From assembly GCA_946479985.1 (NCBI GenBank), contig CAMLIF010000001.1, forward strand, positions 59,340 through 123,339: a stretch of 64,000 bases of DNA, written 5' to 3'. Numbering within the stretch: the stretch's first letter is position 1; every line of letters begins with the position of its first letter. Both the position numbers and the translations under genes were made by a program. The notes under the pieces were generated by a model. It saw only the letters and a list, made by a program, of their open reading frames with translations. It made no database searches and was not told the origin of the DNA. Origin of the DNA: an uncultured Flavobacteriales bacterium (lineage in GTDB: Bacteria > Bacteroidota > Bacteroidia > Flavobacteriales > Crocinitomicaceae). This document shows positions 45,550 to 53,864 of the stretch, piece by piece.

Positions 45550-46311
45550 TTATAAAGTCTTGATGCGGTTTGTCAAATCATCGCGGTAAGATCCACCAAT
45601 CGGGATCAGTTTACGATCATTTTCCAATAACAGATTCGGGAAATCAATAGAAGCAATTTTATCTAAACGAACGATAAATGAACGGTGCACACGAATAAAC
45701 TGATCACCACCCAGCTTGCTTTCAATATCCTTCATCGTAGAGTGGATCGTGTAGCGCGAATCGTTGGTGTTGATCACAACATAATCTTTCAATGCTTCAA
45801 TAAAGTATATATCCGCTGTATTTAGCTTCACAAGCTTGCTGTTGGACTTCACGAAGATAAAGTCAAGGTTAGACTCCTTTTCCTTATTTTCTACCAACTG
45901 GAACAACATAACGCGCTCTCTTTCGATTGCCTGTTCTTTTTTATGCTTGTACAACGCCATTTCAATGGACGTGTGCAAATCAATTTCTTTGAAAGGTTTT
46001 AAAATATATCCGTAAGGTTCTGTCACCTTTGCTTTGGCCAAAGTAGCCTCATCAGCATAAGCCGTGAGATAGATTACCGGAATGGAAAACTGCGATTTCA
46101 CAATCTCTGCTGTTTCAATCCCATTCATTTCACCCTTCAGCATGATGTCCATTAGAACGATATCCGGAGTATTTTCTGCTAAAATCTCCAAAGCCTTCTC
46201 ACCAGATGGAGCTGCTCCAACAACGTGATATCCTAGTTTTTTCAAGCTGGATTGTATATCCTTAGAAACGATGAACTCATCTTCTACGACCAATACATTT
46301 GCTTTTATCAT
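45550..46311 (-). CDS. LytTR-family response regulator
   Basis: A protein of 253 residues. The receiver domain is ~1-125 with acidic pair Glu10/Asp11, phospho-acceptor Asp55 in LMDIML, the conserved Thr of YLTAYAD and Lys of ILKPF. After a short helix comes a LytTR DNA-binding domain (~150-253: IFVKSNSKLVKL, DYVVINTNDSRYTIHSTMKDIESKL, FIRVHRSFIVRLDKI). No histidine kinase gene is adjacent, so it is an orphan here. An AT-rich 660-base gap lies upstream, with CAAAAGTA (minus-strand TACTTTTG, 46331-46338) as a possible -7 element. Confidence 0.9.
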   Translation of the reverse strand: MIKANVLVVEDEFIVSKDIQSSLKKLGYHVVGAAPSGEKALEILAENTPDIVLMDIMLKGEMNGIETAEIVKSQFSIPVIYLTAYADEATLAKAKVTEPYGYILKPFKEIDLHTSIEMALYKHKKEQAIERERVMLFQLVENKEKESNLDFIFVKSNSKLVKLNTADIYFIEALKDYVVINTNDSRYTIHSTMKDIESKLGGDQFIRVHRSFIVRLDKIASIDFPNLLLENDRKLIPIGGSYRDDLTNRIKTL

Positions 46312-46925
46312 TCCTGTTTTGCTTAAGTTTCAAAAGTAGTAAAAATACCTATCAACTAGATTGAGATTGAGATTAATTGTGTTTTTTCCACGATAAGTGA
46401 GTCTAAAGTAGATCTTCCTTCTTACATTTCCAAGTGTTTTGCAGACAGTTAGCTTTTCTATTAATAAAGAATAAAAGAATAATATTTATATAATCTTTTA
46501 CTATTACTATATAGGCTGTTAATATGTGTAGAACTAATTTCATTTTTTCTTGCTTAAATAAGCTATTGAACTTTTGACCTGGGTTGTTAACATTTAGTTC
46601 ATATAGCAGTGTGTTTAGTATCAGTTAGTTTAGAGTTTATTAACAAATCACGGTTTTATCACGAGTGCTTATAACTTATTCTTCATTTGATGAACATTTG
46701 ACCTCTTTTTCTCGTGTAAAAACAAATGTAAATTAATGAAACTAACGCATTGAATATCCAAATATAAATGCATATAGAACGGAATTTCGAGAACTGCAAG
46801 CTTTGTTTATCAGAAAGAATGAACAGCTATTAACAATTTGGAAACATATCCTGTGTATAAGTGAAAAGACGGATGCCTTTAAAATCAGGGGTTTGGGTTT
46901 TATGTTTTTTTCGGATTGTTAACTG
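46312..46925. other. AT-rich gene-free region, candidate replication origin or regulatory region
   Basis: No gene is visible here. A very AT-rich segment runs from about 46455 to 46520. GAACTTTTGACCT (46568-46580) and GAACATTTGACCT (46692-46704) form a 13-bp direct repeat with one difference. TGTGTATAA (46852-46860) is one base away from a DnaA box (TGTGGATAA) and TGTTGATAA (46937-46945), just beyond, is another. With the parS cluster 8 kb away an origin is possible, but DnaA boxes are imperfect. It could equally be a long promoter region for the divergent genes. Confidence 0.35.
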
Positions 46926-46957
46926 TTTGTTCAATTTGTTGATAAGGGTTACCTTTG
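46926..46957 (+). promoter_or_regulatory. Promoter of rpiB
   Basis: TTTG (46926-46929), 20 bases, then TACCTTTG (46950-46957), close to TTG-N19-21-TAnnTTTG. It ends 17 bases before the rpiB ATG. Confidence 0.7.
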
Positions 46958-46974
46958 ATCTTTCAATTAGATAT

Positions 46975-47412
46975 ATGAGCAAAATAGTACCAATCGGGGC
47001 AGATCATGCCGGATTCCAGTTAAAGGAAGAAGTTAAGAAACACTTACAAACACTGGGCTATGAGCCCGATGACAAAGGATGTTACAGCGAAGAAAGTATA
47101 GATTATGCCGATTATGGTCACCCGGTGGCATCAGCAGTTGAATCGAATCCCGGAATGATTGGTATTGTAATTTGTGGAAGTGGAAACGGAATTAATATGA
47201 CTGTTAACAAACATCAGGGTGTTCGGGGTGCATTGTGCTGGAAAAAGGAAATAGCACAATTGGCAAGAGAACATAATGATGCAAATATTCTTACTCTTCC
47301 GGCTCGTTTCATTACTACGGAAGAAGCGTTGGAAATGGTAACCGTTTTCTTTAGTACAGCTTTCGAAGGCGGGCGTCACCAAAAAAGAATTGAAAAAATT
47401 CCTTGTGCATGA
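46975..47412 (+). CDS. rpiB: Ribose-5-phosphate isomerase B
   Basis: A protein of 145 residues from the ATG at 46975 (MSKIVPIGADHAGFQLK); an earlier ATG at 46861 gives an extension that crosses the promoter and is not real. GADHAG, DYGHPVASAV, ICGSGNGINMTVNKHQGVRGALCW (Cys as the active-site base) and REHNDANILTLPARFI match the LacAB_rpiB family. It interconverts ribose-5-phosphate and ribulose-5-phosphate in the pentose phosphate pathway. It shares ATGA with the peptidase gene. Confidence 0.93.
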   Translation: MSKIVPIGADHAGFQLKEEVKKHLQTLGYEPDDKGCYSEESIDYADYGHPVASAVESNPGMIGIVICGSGNGINMTVNKHQGVRGALCWKKEIAQLAREHNDANILTLPARFITTEEALEMVTVFFSTAFEGGRHQKRIEKIPCA

Positions 47413-48980
47413 AATTTTTAACCACCACCTTTTTCACAGGATTAGCAATTCTTACTTTCGGACAATCAATCCAGGAATCGGGGATTAGCTGGTCAATACG
47501 CTTTGCTGCAAAAATTGATACGACAGATTTGAGGAAACACCTTTCCGTTCTTGCTTCTGAGGAATATGAAGGAAGAGAAACCGGAAAAAAAGGTCAGCAA
47601 ATGTCGGCTACATATATTGAGTCGGTTTTTAAAAAAGCTGGTTGTGCTATGGTTCCCGGAATGAAGAGTTACCAACAATATTTCGACGTTATTGAAACAA
47701 CACCGGGCGGAAGTTTGTCTTTTAATAATGTCAATCTGAATTATAGAACAGATTTCATTTATTTCGGAACGAAACGTTTGTTTGAGCTGAATGATCAACC
47801 GATGTTAACAGAGGAATCGGCAAAATTCAATACTACTAAAAAGGACTACGTTCTCATCCATCAATTGGAAGGATTGGGCGTGCGTGAAACCGTTGGTGAA
47901 TTAAAGAAAAATGCTCCCGATGGATTGCAGGCAATTGTATTGGTGGTTTCAGATTACGCAACATTATATGAATACCTGGAACACTACACCACAAACAAAT
48001 CTATGCGCCTGGCTGATCAGCCGGTGAGTAAAGATATTCCTACTATTGTTGTTCGTGCCGATGCAATTAGCGGATTACTTCCCAAGCATTCTTTATCGCT
48101 TATTTCCGCTAAAAAAAGCAAGAAATTGCGGAAAATGAGAGAAACAGGTCGTTTAACCGCGAAATTCAATGAAGGAGAACAACGCTTAACAAGCTCAAAT
48201 GTGTTAGCCTATATTGAAGGATCAGATCCGGTCTTGAAGAGTGAAGTGTTATTTGTTACCGCGCATTATGATCATATCGGAATAGATAATGGAGTTGTTT
48301 ACAACGGAGCAGATGACGATGGAACAGGAACAGTTGCTTTGCTCGAATTGGCTGAAGCATTTATGGATGCAAAGAATCACGGACACGGCCCAAAGCGATC
48401 AATTATCTTAATGACAGTTTCCGGAGAAGAAAAAGGATTATTAGGTTCTTCGTATTATGTTGATCATCCTTTAATTCCGTTGGATAAAACCATTGCCGAT
48501 TTAAATATTGATATGATCGGTCGTTATGATATTGCGCATGAAGATGTAGAAAAAGCAATGAAACAGCCACCTGTTAAAGTTGATATACTCAATCCGGATT
48601 CCGATCACCGTGAACTCCCGATGACAACCGAAGAAAAGAAGGTAGATTACATCTATATTATTGGTTCCAATATGCTAAGCGATGATCTTCACAACGCGAA
48701 TGAAAACGCCAATTCGTCCTACACACATTTGAACCTGGATTACAAATTTAATAGTCTGTCGGACCCAAATCAGTTCTATTTTCGCTCAGATCATTACAAT
48801 TTTGCGAAAAACGGCATTCCTGCTATTTTTTATTTCAGTGGAGTTCATGAAGATTATCATCAGCCAACAGACGATATTGAGAAGATCAATTTCAATAAAG
48901 TTGAACGAGTGGCTCAATTAGTTTTCTTCACAGCCTGGGATTTAAGTAATGCACCAGGCAGACCAAAGGTGAATCATTAA
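47409..48980 (+). CDS. M28-family zinc aminopeptidase
   Basis: A protein of 523 residues with the ATG at 47409 overlapping the rpiB stop (ATGA). Signal peptide to about ILTFGQ. An N-terminal domain with a PA-like insertion (about 100-230) comes first. The catalytic domain has zinc ligands His286 in HYDH, Asp302 in GADDDGTGT, the Glu pair 340/341 in SGEEKG, the Asp in NIDMIGR, and a late His in HEDYHQPTDD. It would remove N-terminal residues in the periplasm or outside. Confidence 0.88.
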   Translation: MKFLTTTFFTGLAILTFGQSIQESGISWSIRFAAKIDTTDLRKHLSVLASEEYEGRETGKKGQQMSATYIESVFKKAGCAMVPGMKSYQQYFDVIETTPGGSLSFNNVNLNYRTDFIYFGTKRLFELNDQPMLTEESAKFNTTKKDYVLIHQLEGLGVRETVGELKKNAPDGLQAIVLVVSDYATLYEYLEHYTTNKSMRLADQPVSKDIPTIVVRADAISGLLPKHSLSLISAKKSKKLRKMRETGRLTAKFNEGEQRLTSSNVLAYIEGSDPVLKSEVLFVTAHYDHIGIDNGVVYNGADDDGTGTVALLELAEAFMDAKNHGHGPKRSIILMTVSGEEKGLLGSSYYVDHPLIPLDKTIADLNIDMIGRYDIAHEDVEKAMKQPPVKVDILNPDSDHRELPMTTEEKKVDYIYIIGSNMLSDDLHNANENANSSYTHLNLDYKFNSLSDPNQFYFRSDHYNFAKNGIPAIFYFSGVHEDYHQPTDDIEKINFNKVERVAQLVFFTAWDLSNAPGRPKVNH

Positions 48981-49076
48981 TAGTATGTATCCCCGATAAA
49001 GAACATTCAGGTCGAGGTTAGCTAAGTTCTATGTTTCGACCGTCTTAGTAAAACACAGGAAAGAATAAACTATGAT

Positions 49077-50291
49077 TTACTGCGCTAACAACTGCTGAAT
49101 CAATGCATGTGTTTTCTCTACATACTCTGTGTAGTAAGATCCTGTTCCCGGACCATTGAAACCCGTATGAATTCTTTTCACCTGTCCGTCTCTTCCTATG
49201 TAGATAGAAGTAGGAAAGGAGATCACCTCGTTCAGCATGGCAAATTGCTCCGAGGCAAGAGCTTTATCCGCTTTTCCGCCGACTAAAAAAGTAAAGTCCA
49301 GATCGTGGCGTTCTTTCAGGGTTCTGATCTTTTTGGCTTGTTCCTCAAAACTGTCTGTAGCTTCATATCCAACTGAGATAATTTCCAGGCCTTTGTCGTG
49401 ATAGGCCGCGTACAATTCTTTATAGAAATTGGTTTCATCCATGCAATTAGGACACCAGGTCCCCATAATTTGAATGATCACTACTTTCCCTTTTGTTTCC
49501 TTATTTGGAAAGGAATAATCGGCACCGTCAATAGTTTTCAGATTAAAAGTTACCAGGTCATCCTTTGCATAGGTAATTGAATCACCGTTACGTAATTCGG
49601 CGGTTGGATTTAATGTTCCTATGAATGAAGTCTGGTAATGTTTCCCGCTGTAGAAATTACCTTCAATAGAATGATCTTCATTTACGTTTCCGGTAAGTAA
49701 AAATGCATGTGTGCCATCGAAAGCCGATAGATAAAAATGAGAACCATCCATTACTCCCTGCAGATAGCGGTAATCACCGGTTTCAGTTAATACCGTTCCG
49801 GTAAGTTTATTTCCGTCCTGCTCAAAAATCCCGATGGTTTTTTCCTTGTCTTCAGAATTGGGTGAAAAATACGTTTCCCATTTTCCCGAGAGGTCTGCCA
49901 CATTTCCGGCTTTAGATTCGGAAGGAGGATCATACGCTGCATGAAAGGGAATGTGATAGTTTCCTGCTTTATTATGGTTAACCCAAAAACCATCCATAAC
50001 CGATTTTTTACTCAATACAACCCGAAGTTCAGAATCGAAATCAGGAAAAGAAAAAACAAAGGTATCACCAACGGTTGTTTTTAAATTCAGGCTAATCAGC
50101 TCATCCGAATTCTGTATTTGAATAATTTTCGATTTCCTGGTTCCTGCGACGGTTAAATGAACCGGCATTTGAACAGTTTGATTCAATTGTAAAGAAGCAT
50201 TATAGCCCCCAACCTTGAGAGGAAATTTCGCGGCGTACGCTGAAAATAAGAAGCTGCATGCGAAAAGGCAGGCAAAAAGGGTGTGTTTCAT
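49077..50291 (-). CDS. TlpA/thioredoxin-like secreted protein
   Basis: A protein of 404 residues with signal peptide to about SAYAA. The N-terminal two thirds is beta-rich (LSGKWETYFSPNSEDKEKTIGIFEQDGNKLTGTVLTETGDYRYLQG resembles a lipocalin-like repeat). The C-terminal thioredoxin fold has the redox pair Cys280-Pro-Asn-Cys283 in GTWCPNC and the cis-Pro region SFPTSIYIGRDGQV. It probably acts as a periplasmic disulfide reductase or in cytochrome c maturation. It stands alone. Confidence 0.85.
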   Translation of the reverse strand: MKHTLFACLFACSFLFSAYAAKFPLKVGGYNASLQLNQTVQMPVHLTVAGTRKSKIIQIQNSDELISLNLKTTVGDTFVFSFPDFDSELRVVLSKKSVMDGFWVNHNKAGNYHIPFHAAYDPPSESKAGNVADLSGKWETYFSPNSEDKEKTIGIFEQDGNKLTGTVLTETGDYRYLQGVMDGSHFYLSAFDGTHAFLLTGNVNEDHSIEGNFYSGKHYQTSFIGTLNPTAELRNGDSITYAKDDLVTFNLKTIDGADYSFPNKETKGKVVIIQIMGTWCPNCMDETNFYKELYAAYHDKGLEIISVGYEATDSFEEQAKKIRTLKERHDLDFTFLVGGKADKALASEQFAMLNEVISFPTSIYIGRDGQVKRIHTGFNGPGTGSYYTEYVEKTHALIQQLLAQ

Positions 50292-50388
50292 GTTTATTCG
50301 GCGTGCCTAATTTACAGTTTTTTCAGCTATCCTGCATTATTATGCAACCTTTTTCCTAAGTTTCCAGTCTATAGAATCAGCATGTGCT

Positions 50389-50922
50389 ATGGATGATGAA
50401 ACATTGGTAAAAGAATGCGCCAAAGGAAACCCAAAAGCACAGCGGGCGTTGTTTGATAAGTTTGCTCCTAAAATGTTGTCGGTATGTTACCGGTACATAG
50501 GAAAATCCGATGAAGCAGAAGATGTTTTGCAAGACGCTTTCGTGAAAATATTTCAGAAAGTGGTTGAGTTTAAAATGGAAGGTTCATTGGAAGGTTGGAT
50601 CCGCAGAATTGTGGTGAATACTGCGTTGGATGCTATTCGCAAGAACAAAAAAACCCTTGGCGATGTTTCGGTAGATGATGTTTCCTATAAAGTATCGTAT
50701 ACAGATGACAACTTCGATGACATGGATGTAAAGCATTTGTTGAAAATAATCAACAATTTGCCTGACGGATACCGCGTAGTATTCAACATGTTTGCCATAG
50801 AAGGTTATTCACATAAAGAAATAGCCGACACTTTGGGAGTGACCGAGAATACCTCGAAATCACAATACTCGCGTGCACGGGCTTATTTGCGTAATGAACT
50901 AGAGAAAGTTGAACGTGATTGA
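50389..50922 (+). CDS. RNA polymerase ECF sigma factor
   Basis: A protein of 177 residues. Region 2 is seen as LFDKFAPKMLSVCYRYIGKSDEAEDVLQDAFVKIFQKV and WIRRIVVNTALDAIRKNKK, and region 4 as LPDGYRVVFNMFAIEGYSHKEIADTLGVTENTSKSQYSRARAYLRNEL. It binds a -35/-10 type promoter set unlike the housekeeping one. The next gene, which overlaps it by 8 bases, encodes a membrane protein that is probably its anti-sigma factor. Confidence 0.93.
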   Translation: MDDETLVKECAKGNPKAQRALFDKFAPKMLSVCYRYIGKSDEAEDVLQDAFVKIFQKVVEFKMEGSLEGWIRRIVVNTALDAIRKNKKTLGDVSVDDVSYKVSYTDDNFDDMDVKHLLKIINNLPDGYRVVFNMFAIEGYSHKEIADTLGVTENTSKSQYSRARAYLRNELEKVERD

Positions 50923-51841
50923 AAAAGATAACATACAAGAACTGTTTTCAAAAGCATTTGAAAACCACGCCTCTCCGGTGAGACCAGACCTATGGACTGG
51001 GGTTCAGGCTAAGATGGCTGCTGCCGGTATGACCGGCGGTGCCGTTGCTGCCAAAGGTATATCTGCTTTGGCGAAATGGTTAATTGGTACGGCAGCGGTT
51101 ACAACCGTTGGTGTTACAGCTTATGTTGTAACTAATACGAACGAAGCAGATAAACCGAAACAAGAGATTCAAATAACCTCTTCGAACGGAATAGCTGATG
51201 ACAAGACATTGACAACCCTACCGGAATCAATTGCAGAAACAAAACCAACAACTCAGAACGAGCAAAAGGAAAATGATGTTATTGTAAAAACCGATAATAA
51301 CAGAAACGAAATAATTCGACAACGCTCGCACGCCGGAGTTTCACTAGGCTATTTCACTGAGGATCCGTTTTTAATAATTCAGGATGAGTTGAAAGATCCG
51401 GTTGTAGGAACTTCGTCAGGAAATGGTTCTGAAAGTGCCGCAGGAAATACTGGAACAACATCCGGCAATGGAACCACACAATCTTCTTCAACAAACAAAA
51501 CAATAGGGAATAAAGAAAGTGAAATAAAAACTCCGGTTGTTGAAGAAACAAAAGCTCCTGCAGCTAAAATAGAATTACCTAATATTTTCACGCCAAACAA
51601 CGACAGAGCAAACGATTTCTGTGAGTTTGTGGCTATTGAAAATGTGAAAATGGTAGACATCACCATTTTGGATGCAGACGGTAAAACGGTTTTCAAATCA
51701 AATGATCTGAACTTCAAATGGGATGGAACAAACCTGGGCGGAGAACAAGCAAAAATTGGAATTTACACCTGTTTGATCAGTTATGTAGATTTGGGAGATG
51801 TGGCAAAAAATAAAACAGCTTACATTTACCTTCAGAGATAG
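50915..51841 (+). CDS. Anti-sigma-like membrane protein with T9SS type B (CHU_C) tail
   Basis: A protein of 308 residues from the GTG at 50915, which overlaps the sigma-factor stop; a TTG at 50909 is also possible. The order is a short cytoplasmic segment (~1-40: VRPDLWTGVQAKM, as in anti-sigma proteins), a membrane helix (~47-67), a Ser/Thr/Asn-rich linker (~70-220), and a gliding-motility C-terminal domain (CHU_C): LPNIFTPNNDRANDFCEF, VDITILDADGKTVFKS, FKWDGTNLGG, GIYTCLISYVD. The fusion of an anti-sigma-like start with a secretion-type tail is odd, since the tail would sit in the periplasm. Confidence 0.75.
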   Translation: MIEKDNIQELFSKAFENHASPVRPDLWTGVQAKMAAAGMTGGAVAAKGISALAKWLIGTAAVTTVGVTAYVVTNTNEADKPKQEIQITSSNGIADDKTLTTLPESIAETKPTTQNEQKENDVIVKTDNNRNEIIRQRSHAGVSLGYFTEDPFLIIQDELKDPVVGTSSGNGSESAAGNTGTTSGNGTTQSSSTNKTIGNKESEIKTPVVEETKAPAAKIELPNIFTPNNDRANDFCEFVAIENVKMVDITILDADGKTVFKSNDLNFKWDGTNLGGEQAKIGIYTCLISYVDLGDVAKNKTAYIYLQR

Positions 51842-51866
51842 TCACTATAACATAAATCATACCTTG

Positions 51867-51928
51867 AAGGACAATTCGAACGCTCGCGCTGTAGCTTCAG
51901 CGAAGGAGCAAAGAGTTGTCCTTTTTTT
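51867..51928 (+). terminator. Terminator after the sigma/anti-sigma operon
   Basis: AAGGACAA (51867-51874) pairs with TTGTCCTT (51916-51923), with a T-run to about 51927. The loop contains an inner palindrome CGCTG...CAGCG. Confidence 0.6.
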
Positions 51929-51933
51929 GCGGT

Positions 51934-52854
51934 CTATCTTCTGCCTTTGGAGTTCGAACTCGTCTTCTTACCTCCAGAACGATTTGAATTCCCCGTTCGA
52001 ACTCCTGATTTACTTCCGAAAGCACGTGGTTTTTTATCGCGATTGTTGTTATCCGAACGTTTTCCCTGCGAACCGGCTGTTGGTTTTTTAGGGGCCGGTT
52101 TTTTTCCGGGCGAAGGTTTGCTGTGAGATTTGTCTGCTTCGCCGCTTGAATTTTTCAATAAATCGTTCATTTGGCGCATTTCCGACTCAGTCAATTCACG
52201 CCATTCACCCAAAGGAATTCCTTTCAAATCAATGTTCATGATACGAGTTCGCTCGAGTTTCATGACGGTGTATTTGAAAAACCCGCACATTCGCCGAATT
52301 TGTCGATTCAATCCCTGGATTAGGATGATCTTAAAAACGTAAGTCGATTCCTGGGTAACGACACATTTCTTGGTCATTTCGCCCAAAATCGGAACTCCAT
52401 TCGACATTCTTTTGATAAACTCAGGCGTAATTGGTTTGTCGACGGTTACCAGGTATTCTTTCTGGTGATTATTTCCTGCCCGAAGGATCTTGTTTACAAT
52501 ATCGCCGTTGCTTGTTAGAAGAATCAGTCCCTGGGAGTCTTTATCCAATCGTCCGATGGGAAAAATGCGGCGCGGATGAGCTACGAAATCTACAATATTG
52601 TCGGGATCAACCTTATCTGTGGTACTCGTAATCCCGGGTGGTTTGTTCAGTGCAATGTACAAATCATCTTCCTGGTCTTTTGGGTCAATTGCGTGACCGT
52701 TCACCATCACTTTGTCGCGCGGACCAACCTGCTGGCCAATTTTTGCCCGCTGGCCATTGATGAGAACTTGTCCCTGTTCAATATATTTATCGGCTTCCCG
52801 GCGCGAACAATAACCGCTTTCGCTAATGAATTTGTTTAATCTGGTTTGTTCCAT
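51934..52854 (-). CDS. rluF: 23S rRNA pseudouridine synthase, RluF type
   Basis: A protein of 306 residues. The S4 domain is ~1-60 ([30 protein letters not shown]) and the catalytic domain ~65-225 with the active-site Asp in [16 protein letters not shown] and [10 protein letters not shown]. RluF makes pseudouridine 2604 in 23S rRNA, and I recognise [26 protein letters not shown]. The last ~75 residues are a Ser/Lys/Gly-rich basic tail ([17 protein letters not shown]) with no fold, unlike the E. coli enzyme. RluB/RluE remain possible. It is followed on the minus strand by a hairpin shared with the convergent operon. Confidence 0.85.
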   Translation of the reverse strand: MEQTRLNKFISESGYCSRREADKYIEQGQVLINGQRAKIGQQVGPRDKVMVNGHAIDPKDQEDDLYIALNKPPGITSTTDKVDPDNIVDFVAHPRRIFPIGRLDKDSQGLILLTSNGDIVNKILRAGNNHQKEYLVTVDKPITPEFIKRMSNGVPILGEMTKKCVVTQESTYVFKIILIQGLNRQIRRMCGFFKYTVMKLERTRIMNIDLKGIPLGEWRELTESEMRQMNDLLKNSSGEADKSHSKPSPGKKPAPKKPTAGSQGKRSDNNNRDKKPRAFGSKSGVRTGNSNRSGGKKTSSNSKGRR

Positions 52855-52867
52855 TTATTGTACAAAT

Positions 52868-53839
52868 CTATTGATCGTTGATGAGTTGAACAATCAGTTT
52901 AATCATCAACTCTTTATCGGCCGGATTACTTTGTGCCACAAGAAGAGCAATCGCAACCAGGGCATTGTCGTTAATTTTCAATTCACCACTTTTCTTGAAG
53001 CGATGTTGGTTTTTCTCCAGGAACCAAATAAACAAAAATGCACCAATCCGTTTATTTCCGTCGGAAAAAGGATGATTTTTAATGATGAAGTATAGTAAAT
53101 GGGCTGCTTGTTCTTCAATAGTCGCATAAAGATATTCCTCACCAAAGCTTTGAATAATATTTCCTAAAATTCCCTCGAAGCTATTGTCTTTCTCATTTCC
53201 AAAAAGGTCTGTAGCTTCTTCTTTTTCGATGAGCGTTTTCTTGAGTTCGCTTACAGCTTTTTTTGCTTCAGAATACTGAATTTCATAGGTGAACTCGGTT
53301 GTTAATCCTACTTCCGGAAGTCGATTGCTATCGAATTGATTAAGTAAAACAAAGCTTTGTGTATATTGACTAATTATCTTCAATAAACCCTTTGCTTCAT
53401 CCAAATTAGTTTCAGAATCAATAGATTTTTGAATGAGTTGGACGGTTTGCTGCAATTCATCCAAACGTTTTTGGTTGATCGTGTAGCCTTGTACCAGATG
53501 TTCTTTCAGGCGTTGCGTTGCCCAAATTCGGAATAGAGTACCTTGTTTTGAGTTTACTCGATAGCCAACAGAAAGAATAGCATCTAAATTGTAGTACTCA
53601 ATTTCTCTCGAAATTGATCGATTACCTTCCTGCTGAACTGTTGCATTTTTTGCAACGGTTGATTTCAAATCAAGTTCACCCTCATTAAAAATGTTTTTCA
53701 AGTGTCTTGAAATTACCGACTTATCTCTTTCAAACAAGGTTGCTATCTCATTTAATGATAACCAAAACGTTTCTCCTTCAAACCTAACATCGATTTGAGT
53801 GCTGTTGTTTTGGGTTTGATAAATAATTATCTCGCTCAT
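52868..53839 (-). CDS. RhuM-Fic/Doc fusion protein
   Basis: A protein of 323 residues. The N-terminal part (~1-135) matches RhuM virulence proteins: FEGETFWLSLNEIATLFERDKSVISRHLKNIFNEGEL and EYYNLDAILSVGYRVNSKQGTLFRIWATQRLKEHLVQGY. A helical middle is followed by a Fic/Doc domain with HPFSDGNKRIGAFLF from His256. The motif is closer to the Doc type (K-R-x-G, final Arg lost) than to AMPylating Fic. Toxin-like activity on the translation machinery is possible. No antitoxin-sized gene is next to it: rluF and rnr flank it. It may be self-contained or regulated by the RhuM half. Confidence 0.85.
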   Translation of the reverse strand: MSEIIIYQTQNNSTQIDVRFEGETFWLSLNEIATLFERDKSVISRHLKNIFNEGELDLKSTVAKNATVQQEGNRSISREIEYYNLDAILSVGYRVNSKQGTLFRIWATQRLKEHLVQGYTINQKRLDELQQTVQLIQKSIDSETNLDEAKGLLKIISQYTQSFVLLNQFDSNRLPEVGLTTEFTYEIQYSEAKKAVSELKKTLIEKEEATDLFGNEKDNSFEGILGNIIQSFGEEYLYATIEEQAAHLLYFIIKNHPFSDGNKRIGAFLFIWFLEKNQHRFKKSGELKINDNALVAIALLVAQSNPADKELMIKLIVQLINDQ

Positions 53840-53864
53840 TTTTTAAAACAGATTGATCAAACAT

